From positions 1 to 30,658 of the forward strand of contig CAJUHX010000021.1 of assembly GCA_910586455.1 (NCBI GenBank): a stretch of 30,658 nt of DNA. Direction: 5' to 3'. The DNA comes from an uncultured Muribaculaceae bacterium (GTDB taxonomy: Bacteria > Bacteroidota > Bacteroidia > Bacteroidales > Muribaculaceae). Of this stretch, positions 14,355 to 23,048 are shown one piece after another; position 1 is the stretch's first letter, and each line of letters begins with the position of its first letter. The translations under genes were made by a program, and so were the position numbers. The notes under the pieces are model-generated. The model searched no databases, had not been told where the DNA came from, and saw nothing but the letters and a program-made list of their open reading frames with translations.

Positions 14355-15070
14355 TGCCACAGCCGAATATAATAGTATTGCACGTAGCCCGTGGCTACGA
14401 GGAACGTGCCCGGCATATCGAGTCAATGATGCAGCGCCACGGCCTTGAATTCGAGTACATGCTGCGGGGAGATATCCCGCAGGTGACACCTCAGGTGCTC
14501 GCCGAGTATTTCTGCGACAGTTTCGGAGGAGCTGATGCCTTTACATCGTGCAGCTATAAGCATCTGCTCGCGTGTGAACACATAGTTGCCCAAAACTGGC
14601 CCGGTGCCGTGATTATGGAAGACGACGCAGTGCTGTTTGCACGCTTCGGCACGCTGCTGCCCGAAGCATTGCGCCAGCTCGACACAGCCTGTCCGGGGCC
14701 CGCGATACTTTCGCTTGAGGACACACGCCTGAGATTTGTGCCGTACAGCCGGCGCCGCAAGGGGCAGTTGGTATATCCCGGCGACCGCGACCGTCTGGCA
14801 GGCTGCTACTATATAAACCGTGCCGGTGCGCAGGCAGTGCTTGACTTTGCCCGCAGCCACAAGCTCGACCGGCCAATCGACACCTTTCATCGCCTGATGC
14901 TGGACAGCGGGCTGCTGAATTACTGGTGGATGCAGCCCGCCATAGCCACCCAGGGCAGTTTCACCGGTCTGTTTCCCTCGTCGTTGTCCACGCGCTACAG
15001 CCGGCTGATGACACCGCTTGTGTGGCGTCTGAAATTAGGTTACCGCAAGCTCTTATACCGGTTTCGCTGA
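14354..15070 (+). CDS. Family 25 glycosyltransferase (LPS-type)
   Basis: This 238-residue enzyme has GT25 features: an N-terminal IIVLHVARGYEERARHI, the SCSYKHLLACEHIV helix, the metal/donor site VIMEDDAVL, and AGCYYINRAGA. GT25 members add galactose or other hexoses to lipooligosaccharide cores. There is no signal peptide, so it acts on the cytoplasmic side. The gene begins on the last base of the DUF4491 stop. Its final 31 nt overlap, tail to tail, the 3' end of the SGNH-like gene on the other strand, where both frames encode a basic C-terminus. Confidence 0.87.
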   Translation: MPQPNIIVLHVARGYEERARHIESMMQRHGLEFEYMLRGDIPQVTPQVLAEYFCDSFGGADAFTSCSYKHLLACEHIVAQNWPGAVIMEDDAVLFARFGTLLPEALRQLDTACPGPAILSLEDTRLRFVPYSRRRKGQLVYPGDRDRLAGCYYINRAGAQAVLDFARSHKLDRPIDTFHRLMLDSGLLNYWWMQPAIATQGSFTGLFPSSLSTRYSRLMTPLVWRLKLGYRKLLYRFR

Positions 15071-16107
15071 TAAACCAGCCGCATGATACGGTCGGCAAAA
15101 ACCGGGCGGTAATGCGTGTTGTCGTAAAGCAGGGTGTCCTGTTCGAGTGTGGTGGCAAGTGAGAAACTGTAATCGTGTACCCTTTCCACACCGAATATCG
15201 ATTGCATCAGTTGCAAATCGGTCGGATTAAGTACCGTTTTACGGCGGTTGGGGCCTATCACCACCTGGAAATCGGTATGGTGTTTTTTGAATATTTCAGC
15301 TATGGTTCTCATAGCCTCGGCACGTCGGCCCGTGAGGCATGTTGTGGCTACAGTTATTTCCACAGGCGAGGGCTGTAGAGGATGTATGCAGTAGAAAGCT
15401 GCCGGGTCGGCGGAGATTATGGAATCCCAGACAGGAATTGATTCCTGATTGGTGGCCCGGTCATATATAATAGGCTGTGGTTCGAAAATCATATTGCGCC
15501 CGTTGTTGCAGGGGAGTCCGCTGATCTGTGCCGGAATCCAGCTTTTAAGGAAATCGGCGTTTGTTGCCGCTCTGAAGAAAGTATAGTGATAGCTTAGCCG
15601 CTCGGTAAGCGTGTGCTGAAGTTGCGGCGGATTCACGAAGGCAGGTCCCGCGGATTCATCGCTACCCATTATTATGGGGTCGAGGACAACGAGTGCGAAA
15701 TCCAGTGGCTGACCGAGTTCGTCGAGATACTTTATTTTGGCGGCCATCGACGGCAGACTCTCCGATGACGAATCAAAGTGGTATGCCTTGGCGCGACCGC
15801 TTGAGTCGGCCAGTTGCTGCCACGTTTCGGCATCGTAGTAGCACGATATCGACGAACCGAATATGAAAGCGTTGTAGCTGTGACCCTGAGCCACGCGGTC
15901 GTGGAAATTAGCGAATGTAACCAGCCCTTTGTTCATGCCTATGCGCGCCGGATTTTCTGTTGGGTCGGGCAGATAGCAGTCGTAGTGCCGCAATACCTTG
16001 TATGGGTCGGTGCAGATATACCATAGCAGGGCAACCAGTACCGGCGGACTTGCCACCAGCACCGTGCGCAGCATGAATCTGATTATCGAACGGGCCGTTG
16101 TATCCAT
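15040..16107 (-). CDS. SGNH-hydrolase-like membrane-anchored protein, partner of the MBOAT
   Basis: The start is the ATG at 16107, sharing a base with the MBOAT stop (TGATG); a longer frame up to 16170 would lie inside that gene. The 355-residue product has one N-terminal membrane helix (about 13-32) and then an extracytoplasmic domain with FIFGSSISC (candidate nucleophile S85 or S86) and YDNTHY near the end (D329 and H332 as a DxxH-type pair), the two ends of an SGNH triad. In alginate and other polymer O-acetylation systems such proteins (AlgJ/AlgX-like) move acyl groups delivered by an MBOAT, and the adjacent MBOAT gene supports that role here. Confidence 0.75.
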   Translation of the reverse strand: MDTTARSIIRFMLRTVLVASPPVLVALLWYICTDPYKVLRHYDCYLPDPTENPARIGMNKGLVTFANFHDRVAQGHSYNAFIFGSSISCYYDAETWQQLADSSGRAKAYHFDSSSESLPSMAAKIKYLDELGQPLDFALVVLDPIIMGSDESAGPAFVNPPQLQHTLTERLSYHYTFFRAATNADFLKSWIPAQISGLPCNNGRNMIFEPQPIIYDRATNQESIPVWDSIISADPAAFYCIHPLQPSPVEITVATTCLTGRRAEAMRTIAEIFKKHHTDFQVVIGPNRRKTVLNPTDLQLMQSIFGVERVHDYSFSLATTLEQDTLLYDNTHYRPVFADRIMRLVYQRNRYKSLR

Positions 16108-17615
16108 CAGAACTGAAAATAAATGAAAGTCATTTCCACCGGCTCGCTGATTATTATGCACCCCATGCACAGCCAGTAATAGGCTATACGCGCCCGTGGG
16201 CCTCTGCCGAACCGTTCAAGCGGGTAATCCATTGCGCGGCACTTCCATTCGGTAACCATAACCACAGCTGCAGGCAGCATCCACCATATTTTAAGCAGAT
16301 ACAGCCAGTTGCGGAATCCTATAAATGCTATGGCGATAATGGCTGCCACTGCCAGCCCGGCTACCGTCGGCCGCAGCCAGCCTTTTCGGCAGATAAATGT
16401 GGCGATAAGCCACAGCACGCCGAAAACAAGCAGATAAATCCATATTCCGGAGAAACCGGCGGCGAGCTGGCTCCATTCCGAACAGCGGAAAAGATAGAAC
16501 CCGAATGCCACAATACCGAAAGTCAGTATTATTGAGGGTAAATCGCGTGCTGTGGCCGAGCCTGACGGACGCCGCATGTGCAGCAATGTTTTAGCCGCCA
16601 CGTACACTGCGGCCCAGTATATACCCCAGATTATAAAGTTCCAGGCGGCTCCGTGCCATATTCCCGACACCACGAACACCAGCACAGTGTTCCACATGGC
16701 GCGGGTATGACCGCGCCGGTTGCCTCCCAGGGGTATGTACAGGTAATCTCTGAACCACAGCATCAGCGATATATGCCATCGCTGCCAGAATTCAAGTATG
16801 TTGCGCGAGAAATACGGAAAACGGAAATTAGCCATCAGCTCTATGCCGAGCAGACGCGATACTCCGCGGGCTATCTCGCTGTACGCCGAGAAATCGCAAT
16901 AAATCTCTATCGAGAACACAATGCCGCCCAGCAGAACCAATATCGGATTTCCGGGTATCTGGGCGTAAATACGGTCGGAATACAAGGCGAGCATGTCGGC
17001 CACGCACAATTTCTTCATCAGTCCGAATAGTATCAGCCGTAGCCCCGACGAGGCCATGGCTCGGTTCCATTGCCTTGCATTCGCAATCTGTGGCAACAGT
17101 TGCGATGCCCGTTCGATAGGACCGGCCACCAACTGCGGAAAATATGCTATGAAGGTGGCAAATGTAACAGGATTCGTGCACACGGCCGCACGGCCTTTGT
17201 ACACATCGACTGAATACGCTATCGCCTGGAAAGTATAGAACGAGATACCCACCGGCAGCAGTACGTCAATTGTGAACCAGTCGAGATTCCATCCGAATAC
17301 ACTCAGTAGCCGCTGCAGATTTTCCGAGAAGAAATTCAGGTATTTGAATACTATCAGTATGCCTATGTTGAATACTATGTTCAGAGCTGTCAGCACTCGC
17401 CCGTACCTTCGGGCTGCAAACAGTCCGGTGAGGTATGTAGTGGCCGTGGTGAGGATTATCAGTCCCAGGAAACGCCAGTCCCACCATCCGTAAAAGAAAT
17501 AGCTTGCCGCCAGCAGAAGCATGTTCTGGGTCTTGACCCGGCTGCGTAACAGCAGCCAGTAAAGCACAAACACCGTAAGCATGAATATGGCGAAAAGTAT
17601 TTCGGTAAACTGCAT
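16107..17615 (-). CDS. MBOAT family O-acyltransferase (AlgI/DltB-like)
   Basis: This 502-residue membrane protein has many helices and the AlgI-type motifs: LPVGISFYTFQAIAY (120-134), PQLVAGPI (160-167), EFWQRWHISL with H281 and SGIWHGAAWNF with H321, the histidine regarded as catalytic in MBOATs. It carries acyl groups, usually acetyl, across the membrane for transfer to an extracellular glycan. It begins 2 nt after the RecQ stop and overlaps the SGNH-like gene, its likely periplasmic partner. The substrate is unknown, but four glycosyltransferase genes and rfbC lie within 13 kb. Confidence 0.93.
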   Translation of the reverse strand: MQFTEILFAIFMLTVFVLYWLLLRSRVKTQNMLLLAASYFFYGWWDWRFLGLIILTTATTYLTGLFAARRYGRVLTALNIVFNIGILIVFKYLNFFSENLQRLLSVFGWNLDWFTIDVLLPVGISFYTFQAIAYSVDVYKGRAAVCTNPVTFATFIAYFPQLVAGPIERASQLLPQIANARQWNRAMASSGLRLILFGLMKKLCVADMLALYSDRIYAQIPGNPILVLLGGIVFSIEIYCDFSAYSEIARGVSRLLGIELMANFRFPYFSRNILEFWQRWHISLMLWFRDYLYIPLGGNRRGHTRAMWNTVLVFVVSGIWHGAAWNFIIWGIYWAAVYVAAKTLLHMRRPSGSATARDLPSIILTFGIVAFGFYLFRCSEWSQLAAGFSGIWIYLLVFGVLWLIATFICRKGWLRPTVAGLAVAAIIAIAFIGFRNWLYLLKIWWMLPAAVVMVTEWKCRAMDYPLERFGRGPRARIAYYWLCMGCIIISEPVEMTFIYFQF

Positions 17616-17617
17616 TG

Positions 17618-19750
17618 TCAGTGGTTTTGGGTGCGCGCCGCCGCGTGTCGTTGCTGGTAGTTATATATGGCCATTGCCACTCCTGCAAGTGGGCGGAGTC
17701 GTTCAGACAGATGGTCTGAGTAGTTATCGGGATACCGGCGTCGGATGTCCAGGATGTCTTCGTACTGCTTGCGGGTGAGCAGGGTGCCGAACTGGGTAAT
17801 CATGTCTTCGCCTATCAGTTTGGCTATATGGCTGTAGACGGTGCTTTCCGACAGTCCACGCTCTCGGGCTATCTCCGGCACGGGCATGCCGCTGTTGTAC
17901 AGTATCAGAGTCTGCTTCATGCTGCTGCCCTGAGGCAGTGTCGCCGTCATGCCCTCGAACTTGCGTATAGCCTGAATGAAGCGGCTGCCGAAGCGCACAA
18001 GCTTGCGCTCGCCCACTCCGCTTATATCGGCCATTTCCTCTAAGGTCTTCGGGCGGCGGTGAGCCATGTCATGCAGGGTGGCGTCGCTGAACACCATGTA
18101 AGGCGCTATGCCGTCTTTCTGCGAAATGGCCATACGTATGGTTTTGAGTTGCTCGAACAGTTCTTCTTCGGGTGATAGCGTCGGCACGTCGAGGGCCGGA
18201 ATTCTGCCGCGGCGCTGTTTTTCGTCTTTAGTCTGTTCCGGCACGTAGCGTGCCAGTTCGATTCGTGCGCGTCCATACACCACATCCATGCCGAATGGGG
18301 TGGGGTGTAGGTGGTTACTCTCGTCGTAGGCAATCTCGAACAGTCCCAGCTGCACCATCTGCGACAGGTAGTGGTTCCATTGGGCCACGTTGAGGTCGCG
18401 TCCGGCTCCGAATGTTTTTATTCGGTCGAAGCCCAGCCGCCTGATATCGGACTTGAGCGAGCCGCGCAATATGTCGTTGAGCATATACATGCCGGCTTTT
18501 CCACCCACGCGTATCGATGCGCTCAGGGCCATTTGTGCCAGTGTGGTGCCATCGAAGCGGTGCGGCGGATTGAGGCAGATGTCGCAGTTGCCGCAGTCGT
18601 GAGCGGCGGTTTCGCCGAAGTAACTCAGCAGTATGCGGCGGCGGCATACTCCGGCCTGGGCGAATTTGAGCATCTGCTGCAGTTTTTCATTGCTTACACT
18701 GCTGCGGCCCGATTCCTCGGCGAAGTTACGCAGAGTAATCATATCGGCCATGGAGTAGAACAGCATAGCATGGGCCGGCAGGCCGTCGCGTCCGGCACGA
18801 CCTATTTCCTGATAGTAGCTTTCGATATTGGATGGCAGATTGTTGTGTACCACATAGCGGATGTTGCTCTTGTCGATGCCCATACCGAATGCTATTGTGG
18901 CGCACACCACCTGCACGGTGCCGTTTATGAAGGCCTTTTGCGCTGCGGAGCGTTCATGGGTAGTCATGCCGGCGTGGTAGCATACGGCGCGGAAACCGAG
19001 TGCGTTGATGCGTTCGGTCATTTCCTCGGCGCTTTTGCGGCTGAGGCAGTAGATTATGCCGGAGTCGTTCGGATGCTTGCGGATAAGCGAGGCAATCAAA
19101 CGCATTTTGTTCTTCATGCCGGGGTTGTTCACCACTTGCAGCGAAATGTTGGGGCGGTCGAACGAGCCGGTCCATGTAAATGGGTCGGCCAGATTCAGGT
19201 TCGCGGCTATGTCGCGGCGGCACAGGCGGTCGGCGGTGGCGGTGAGAGCCATTATCGGCACGCATGGATATTTCTGTTTTATTCGTGCCAGGTCGGTGTA
19301 TACGGGCCGGAAATCGTGGCCCCACTGCGATATGCAGTGTGCCTCGTCGATGGCGAACAGGTTTACCGGTATGCGGTCCGACCATCGGTCGATTTCCTGG
19401 AGCAGTCTTTCAGGCGATATGTACAGCAGTTTTATGTGGCCCTCGAACAAGGCCTCCATCACCGCGCGGTTATCGGATTCGTTGTGGCCGGAGTGTACAG
19501 CCGCCGCCGGTATGCCGTTGGCCTGCAGGGCGGCGGTCTGGTCGTCCATCAGTGCTATCAGAGGCGACACTACTACGGCGAAGCCGTCGCGCGCCAGGGC
19601 GGGTATCTGAAAACACAGCGATTTGCCACCGCCGGTAGGCATCAGTACCAGCGAGTCGCGCCCTTGCATGGCCGCGTCGATAATTTCGGCCTGCCCGGAA
19701 CGGAACGAGTCGTAGCCATAGAATTTCTTTAGAATTTCTTTCGGCGTCAT
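17618..19750 (-). CDS. recQ: ATP-dependent DNA helicase RecQ
   Basis: This 710-residue enzyme unwinds DNA 3' to 5' in recombinational repair. It shows Walker A MPTGGGKSLCF (38-47), DEAH (135-138), and QEIGRAGRDG as motif VI (314-323). The zinc site has C369 followed by C386, C389 and C392. A winged-helix region, an HRDC domain (about 535-600) and a C-terminal helix-turn-helix (RGLSESTVYSHIAKL, about 635-650) follow; this long C-terminus exceeds E. coli RecQ by about 100 residues. The ATG overlaps the S41 protease stop (ATGA, 19750-19747), so translation is coupled. Confidence 0.96.
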   Translation of the reverse strand: MTPKEILKKFYGYDSFRSGQAEIIDAAMQGRDSLVLMPTGGGKSLCFQIPALARDGFAVVVSPLIALMDDQTAALQANGIPAAAVHSGHNESDNRAVMEALFEGHIKLLYISPERLLQEIDRWSDRIPVNLFAIDEAHCISQWGHDFRPVYTDLARIKQKYPCVPIMALTATADRLCRRDIAANLNLADPFTWTGSFDRPNISLQVVNNPGMKNKMRLIASLIRKHPNDSGIIYCLSRKSAEEMTERINALGFRAVCYHAGMTTHERSAAQKAFINGTVQVVCATIAFGMGIDKSNIRYVVHNNLPSNIESYYQEIGRAGRDGLPAHAMLFYSMADMITLRNFAEESGRSSVSNEKLQQMLKFAQAGVCRRRILLSYFGETAAHDCGNCDICLNPPHRFDGTTLAQMALSASIRVGGKAGMYMLNDILRGSLKSDIRRLGFDRIKTFGAGRDLNVAQWNHYLSQMVQLGLFEIAYDESNHLHPTPFGMDVVYGRARIELARYVPEQTKDEKQRRGRIPALDVPTLSPEEELFEQLKTIRMAISQKDGIAPYMVFSDATLHDMAHRRPKTLEEMADISGVGERKLVRFGSRFIQAIRKFEGMTATLPQGSSMKQTLILYNSGMPVPEIARERGLSESTVYSHIAKLIGEDMITQFGTLLTRKQYEDILDIRRRYPDNYSDHLSERLRPLAGVAMAIYNYQQRHAAARTQNH

Positions 19751-21354
19751 TTTGTGTTGCCCAGCAGCCGGTTATAGCGTTTAGGGTCGTTGATGGCCTC
19801 GTAGGCGGCCTTGAATACAGGGTCGAACATGTTTGTGGCGCGTGAGAAAGAGCCGCGTTCGAACAAGTCGCGTGAAATCAGGCCCTTGACGATTGCGGTT
19901 ACATAGGGTTTGGAGCGCTCCCACTGCTCGCTGTTGAACTCAGTGCTGTCGGCGGTGGTGCGTGCCACAAGGTCGGTGAGCATCCGGTCGGTTACATTGA
20001 AGTCGCGGTAGAAGCGGTCCTCGTCGGGGTACAGTTTCTGCAGCTGCTTGCGGTTGGTGTCCACGTAGTTGAGCACGTAGCTGTTGAGCGAGCCTTTGCC
20101 CAGCATGGCGCGGTAGTAGGGGGTGAAGTATGTGGTGTCGACGGGCACGAAAATGTCGGGTAGAATACCGCCTCCGCCGTATACGGTGCGGTGGTTGCGC
20201 AGGGTCCGGTACTGTAGGCTGTCGATGAGCTTTATCGAGTCGGCGCTCCACAGTTCGCCGGAGTTGAGCCTGTTGAGTATGTCGAGTTCGTATTCCTCGC
20301 TGTGGCCTTTGGCGTAGTGCTTCTGTATGCAGCGGCCCGAGGGGGTATAGTACCTGGCGGTGGTGAGGCGTATCATCGAGCCGTCGGGGAAGGGGAACGG
20401 GCGCTGTACCAAACCTTTGCCGAAGGTGCGTCGGCCCACAACCAGACCGCGGTCGTTGTCCTGCATGGCACCGGAGAAGATTTCAGATGCCGAAGCCGAG
20501 AACTGGTTCACCATCACAACTACCGGAATGTCGAGGTACTTGCCGTCGACGTCAAGGTTGAAGTGCTGCGGCGCGCTGTTGCGTCCGGCAGTGTACACTA
20601 CCGGGTCGCCGGCATGCAGGAAGTCGGCTGCCATCTGGCATGCGGCTCCCAGATAGCCGCCGCCGTTGTCCTGCAGGTCGATAATCAGCTGCTTCATGCC
20701 TTTCTTGGCAAGCTTGGCGGCAGCCTGGCGCACTTCGGTTGGAGTTTCCTCGGCGAAGCGGCTCACGGCAATGTAGCCGGTATTGTCGTCGACCATATAA
20801 GCCTCGTTGACGCTGTACAGGGGTATGTCGTCGCGTGTCACCACAAACTCAAGCAGTTCGGGGTTGTTGCCTCGCATCACCATCAGGCGTACTTTCGATC
20901 CCTTTTCGCCTCGCAGAGTTTTCAGAATCTTGGAGTTGGGCAGCTTGCGACCGGCCAGAATAGTGTCGTTGGCGCTTATAATCTTGTCGCCCGGCTGTAT
21001 GCCCACTTTCTCGCTGGGACCTCCGCCGGTGGTCTGAATTACGTACACGGTGTCGGTACTCATGTTGAACTGTATGCCTATGCCCGAGAACTTGCCTTCA
21101 AGCGGCTGAGTCAGTTCGGTGGTTTCCTCCGGGTTGGAGTACGACGAGTGGGGGTCGAGAGTTTTCAGCATGGCCACGATAGCCTCCTGGACAACCGAGT
21201 CGGCGTTGACATCCTCCACATAATAGTTCTCGATAATCTGTTCAGCCATACGCAGTTTGTTGTTGGGTGAGAACTGCATCTGCTGGCCGCATATCTTGTT
21301 GGCCAGAGGCAGCAGAACTGCGGCGGCCATGATAGTCAGTATTAATTTTTTCAT
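19747..21354 (-). CDS. S41 family C-terminal processing protease
   Basis: I start this at the ATG at 21354, where MKKLILTIMAAAVLLPLA gives a signal peptide; an in-frame ATG 75 nt upstream would span the promoter. The 535-residue protein has a PDZ domain (about 88-175, GIGIQFN and GIQPGDKI), then the serine protease core: NQFSASASEI with catalytic S288, and TFGKGLVQ with K313, spaced 25 residues apart as in E. coli Prc. It trims or degrades C-termini of exported proteins in the periplasm. It leads the operon S41-recQ-MBOAT-SGNH. Confidence 0.94.
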   Translation of the reverse strand: MKKLILTIMAAAVLLPLANKICGQQMQFSPNNKLRMAEQIIENYYVEDVNADSVVQEAIVAMLKTLDPHSSYSNPEETTELTQPLEGKFSGIGIQFNMSTDTVYVIQTTGGGPSEKVGIQPGDKIISANDTILAGRKLPNSKILKTLRGEKGSKVRLMVMRGNNPELLEFVVTRDDIPLYSVNEAYMVDDNTGYIAVSRFAEETPTEVRQAAAKLAKKGMKQLIIDLQDNGGGYLGAACQMAADFLHAGDPVVYTAGRNSAPQHFNLDVDGKYLDIPVVVMVNQFSASASEIFSGAMQDNDRGLVVGRRTFGKGLVQRPFPFPDGSMIRLTTARYYTPSGRCIQKHYAKGHSEEYELDILNRLNSGELWSADSIKLIDSLQYRTLRNHRTVYGGGGILPDIFVPVDTTYFTPYYRAMLGKGSLNSYVLNYVDTNRKQLQKLYPDEDRFYRDFNVTDRMLTDLVARTTADSTEFNSEQWERSKPYVTAIVKGLISRDLFERGSFSRATNMFDPVFKAAYEAINDPKRYNRLLGNTK

Positions 21355-21375
21355 CAGGTGTGTATTTATTAAATG

Positions 21376-21383
21376 CAAATTTA
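21376..21383 (-). promoter_or_regulatory. -7 promoter box of the S41-recQ-MBOAT operon
   Basis: TAAATTTG on the minus strand lies 21 bp from the ATG at 21354. It is 1 bp away from a divergent box for rfbC (21385-21392), so the two promoters should compete. No convincing -33 element is seen. Confidence 0.5.
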
Positions 21384-21384
21384 G

Positions 21385-21392
21385 TATTTTTG
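21385..21392 (+). promoter_or_regulatory. -7 promoter box of rfbC
   Basis: TATTTTTG on the plus strand fits the consensus and lies 53 bp before the rfbC ATG at 21446, giving a leader of about 45 nt. It abuts the divergent box at 21376-21383. Confidence 0.45.
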
Positions 21393-21445
21393 CAGTTAAA
21401 ACGCGAAAGCGCTTATTAAAAATTAACAATTCAGCCGAACAAGGT

Positions 21446-22000
21446 ATGACTGACTTTATTAAAACATCTATAGCAGGTGTATGGATTATCGAGCCGCAAA
21501 GATTCGGCGACAGGCGCGGATATTTCTGCGAAACCTACCGCCGCTGCGATTTCGATACGATAATCGGGCCTGTGGATTTCGTGCAGGAAAACGAGTCGTA
21601 TTCCTCGGGCCGCGTTATCAGAGGCCTGCACTTGCAGCGTGGCAATGCGGCACAGGCCAAACTTGTGCGAGTGTCGCGTGGCCGTGTGCTTGATGTGGCT
21701 GTCGACTTGCGGGCCGGCTCGCCCACTTTCGGCAAATATGTAGCTGTAGAACTCGATTCCGACAGCGGCCGCCAGCTGTTTGTACCCCGTGGATTCGCCC
21801 ATGGTTTCGCTGTACTCAGCCCCGAGGCCCAGTTCCAGTATAAGGTCGATAACTATTATGCTCCGGAGGAGGAGTTGTGCCTTCGTTTCGACGACCCCAC
21901 TGTGGCCGTTGAGTGGCCTTTCGACCCGGCCGAGGCTATACTGTCGCCCAAAGACCTACGCGGCCTGAGCTTCAGTGAATTTTGCGAGAAACTGAAATAA
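21446..22000 (+). CDS. rfbC: dTDP-4-dehydrorhamnose 3,5-epimerase
   Basis: RfbC (RmlC) epimerises dTDP-4-keto-6-deoxyglucose at C3 and C5, the third step of dTDP-L-rhamnose synthesis. The start is the ATG at 21446 (MTDFIKTSIAGVW), giving the normal 184 residues. VIRGLHLQ carries the catalytic H62; K72, H119 (RGFAHGF) and Y132 (QYKVD) complete the usual site. The FDDP stretch is the family's conserved DP. The rfbA, rfbB and rfbD genes are not in this window. It faces the S41 operon across a divergent promoter. Confidence 0.95.
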   Translation: MTDFIKTSIAGVWIIEPQRFGDRRGYFCETYRRCDFDTIIGPVDFVQENESYSSGRVIRGLHLQRGNAAQAKLVRVSRGRVLDVAVDLRAGSPTFGKYVAVELDSDSGRQLFVPRGFAHGFAVLSPEAQFQYKVDNYYAPEEELCLRFDDPTVAVEWPFDPAEAILSPKDLRGLSFSEFCEKLK

Positions 22001-22026
22001 TCATAAAACTACAGCGTTCTTATTTT

Positions 22027-22365
22027 ATGCCGGAAAATGAAAAATACAAACGCCTTATAGAGGCTTTGAAAGATAAGGCTGCGGAAATCCTGCCTAAAGG
22101 TTCGCGTCTGGTACTTTATGGCTCAAGAGCCAGAGGTGACGCACGGCCTGATTCTGACTGGGATTTACATGTATTGATTCCCGGACCGGAGAAACTGCCT
22201 CTTAAAGAAAACGACAAATATGCATGGCCATTGGAACAGGTTGGCTGGGAGTTCGATGAGTTTGTGACCGCGCGATTATACTCATTTGCCGGATGGCTGA
22301 AACGTAGTTTCCTGCCTTTTTACAAAAATGTGGAACATGATAAAATAATATTGTTTGAAAATTAA
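22027..22365 (+). CDS. MNT-type minimal nucleotidyltransferase
   Basis: This 112-residue protein starts at the ATG at 22027 (MPENEKYKRL), 26 nt after rfbC. YGSRARGD (31-38) and SDWDL (D44, D46) form the pol-beta nucleotidyltransferase signature GSxxxG...SDxDL. MNT proteins usually pair with HEPN proteins as two-gene systems, where the MNT neutralises the HEPN ribonuclease by AMPylation. Here only a 22-codon fragment of the HEPN gene follows. The MNT itself looks complete. Codon use is a little more AT-rich than that of its neighbours, consistent with acquisition. Confidence 0.9.
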   Translation: MPENEKYKRLIEALKDKAAEILPKGSRLVLYGSRARGDARPDSDWDLHVLIPGPEKLPLKENDKYAWPLEQVGWEFDEFVTARLYSFAGWLKRSFLPFYKNVEHDKIILFEN

Positions 22366-22371
22366 GTGACT

Positions 22372-22440
22372 ATGACTCTTACGCCTGAGGATAGAGCCGC
22401 TATAACCGAATATCGTATCGAGAAGCTGATAAACGAATAA
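22372..22440 (+). pseudogene. Remnant of a HEPN-domain gene (22 codons)
   Basis: Six nt after the MNT stop, an ORF reads MTLTPEDRAAITEYRIEKL... and stops at TAA 22438-22440. It resembles the usual first residues of Bacteroidota HEPN proteins that follow MNT genes (MTL-EE-R---V-YR--KA). The rest of the domain is absent: the stop shares its last A with the ATG of the next gene. A deletion that removed most of the HEPN gene and joined the remnant to the downstream gene is the simplest reading. A real 22-residue peptide is less likely. Confidence 0.55.
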
Positions 22441-23048
22441 TGAAAACATTCACATCATACGGCGGCGGAGTCGACAGCCGCATCATAGAGCAGGCCGTGG
22501 AGTTGCTGCGCGAAGGTGGGGTGGTGATATATCCTACCGACACGCTCTACGCCATGGGCTGCGACGCCCTCAACCCAAAGGCTGTGGAGAAATTATGCCG
22601 GCTCAAAGGCATAAACCCCGACAAACAGATGCTGTCGGTGGTGTGCAGCGACTTTTCGCAGGCAGCCGAATATGCCCGCATCGACAACCGCGCTTTCAGA
22701 ATTATGAAGGAATATCTGCCAGGGCCGTTCACCTTTGTATTGCCTGCGGCGCATACATTGCCACGGCAGTTCAAAGGGCGCAAGACCGTAGGTGTGCGTA
22801 TTCCCGATAACCCCATAGCACGTGCAATGGCCGAGGCTCTGGGCAATCCGGTGATGTCGTCATCGGTGGCTCCGTACGACCCCGACGACATAGTGTCGCC
22901 GGCTGCGCTTGCAATCGACTATGAACATCAGGCTGATGCCCTGATTGACGGTGGCGAAGGCCTCGACACCCCCTCTACCGTGGTCGACCTTACAGATTCG
23001 TCAAACCCCGAAGTTCTGCGCCGGGGAGCAGGAGAGTTCGAAGAATGA
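22440..23048 (+). CDS. Sua5/YciO/YrdC family protein
   Basis: This 202-residue YrdC-fold protein has GGVVIYPTDTLYAMGCDA (26-43), the PGPFTFVLPA loop and KTVGVRIPDNPIA, which bind ATP and RNA or threonine in the threonylcarbamoyl-AMP synthases (TsaC/Sua5) of tRNA t6A modification. The whole-length layout, including TPSTVVDLTD near the end, resembles E. coli YciO more than TsaC, so the role as t6A enzyme is likely but not certain. The ATG shares a base with the HEPN-remnant stop. The next gene overlaps its end by 4 nt, marking the start of a compact operon. Confidence 0.9.
   Translation: MKTFTSYGGGVDSRIIEQAVELLREGGVVIYPTDTLYAMGCDALNPKAVEKLCRLKGINPDKQMLSVVCSDFSQAAEYARIDNRAFRIMKEYLPGPFTFVLPAAHTLPRQFKGRKTVGVRIPDNPIARAMAEALGNPVMSSSVAPYDPDDIVSPAALAIDYEHQADALIDGGEGLDTPSTVVDLTDSSNPEVLRRGAGEFEE

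Noticed and set aside
18311..19732. 473-codon plus-strand ORF opposite recQ
   Set aside because: A shadow of recQ: no recognisable domain and a biased composition; the minus strand has the full set of helicase and zinc-site motifs.
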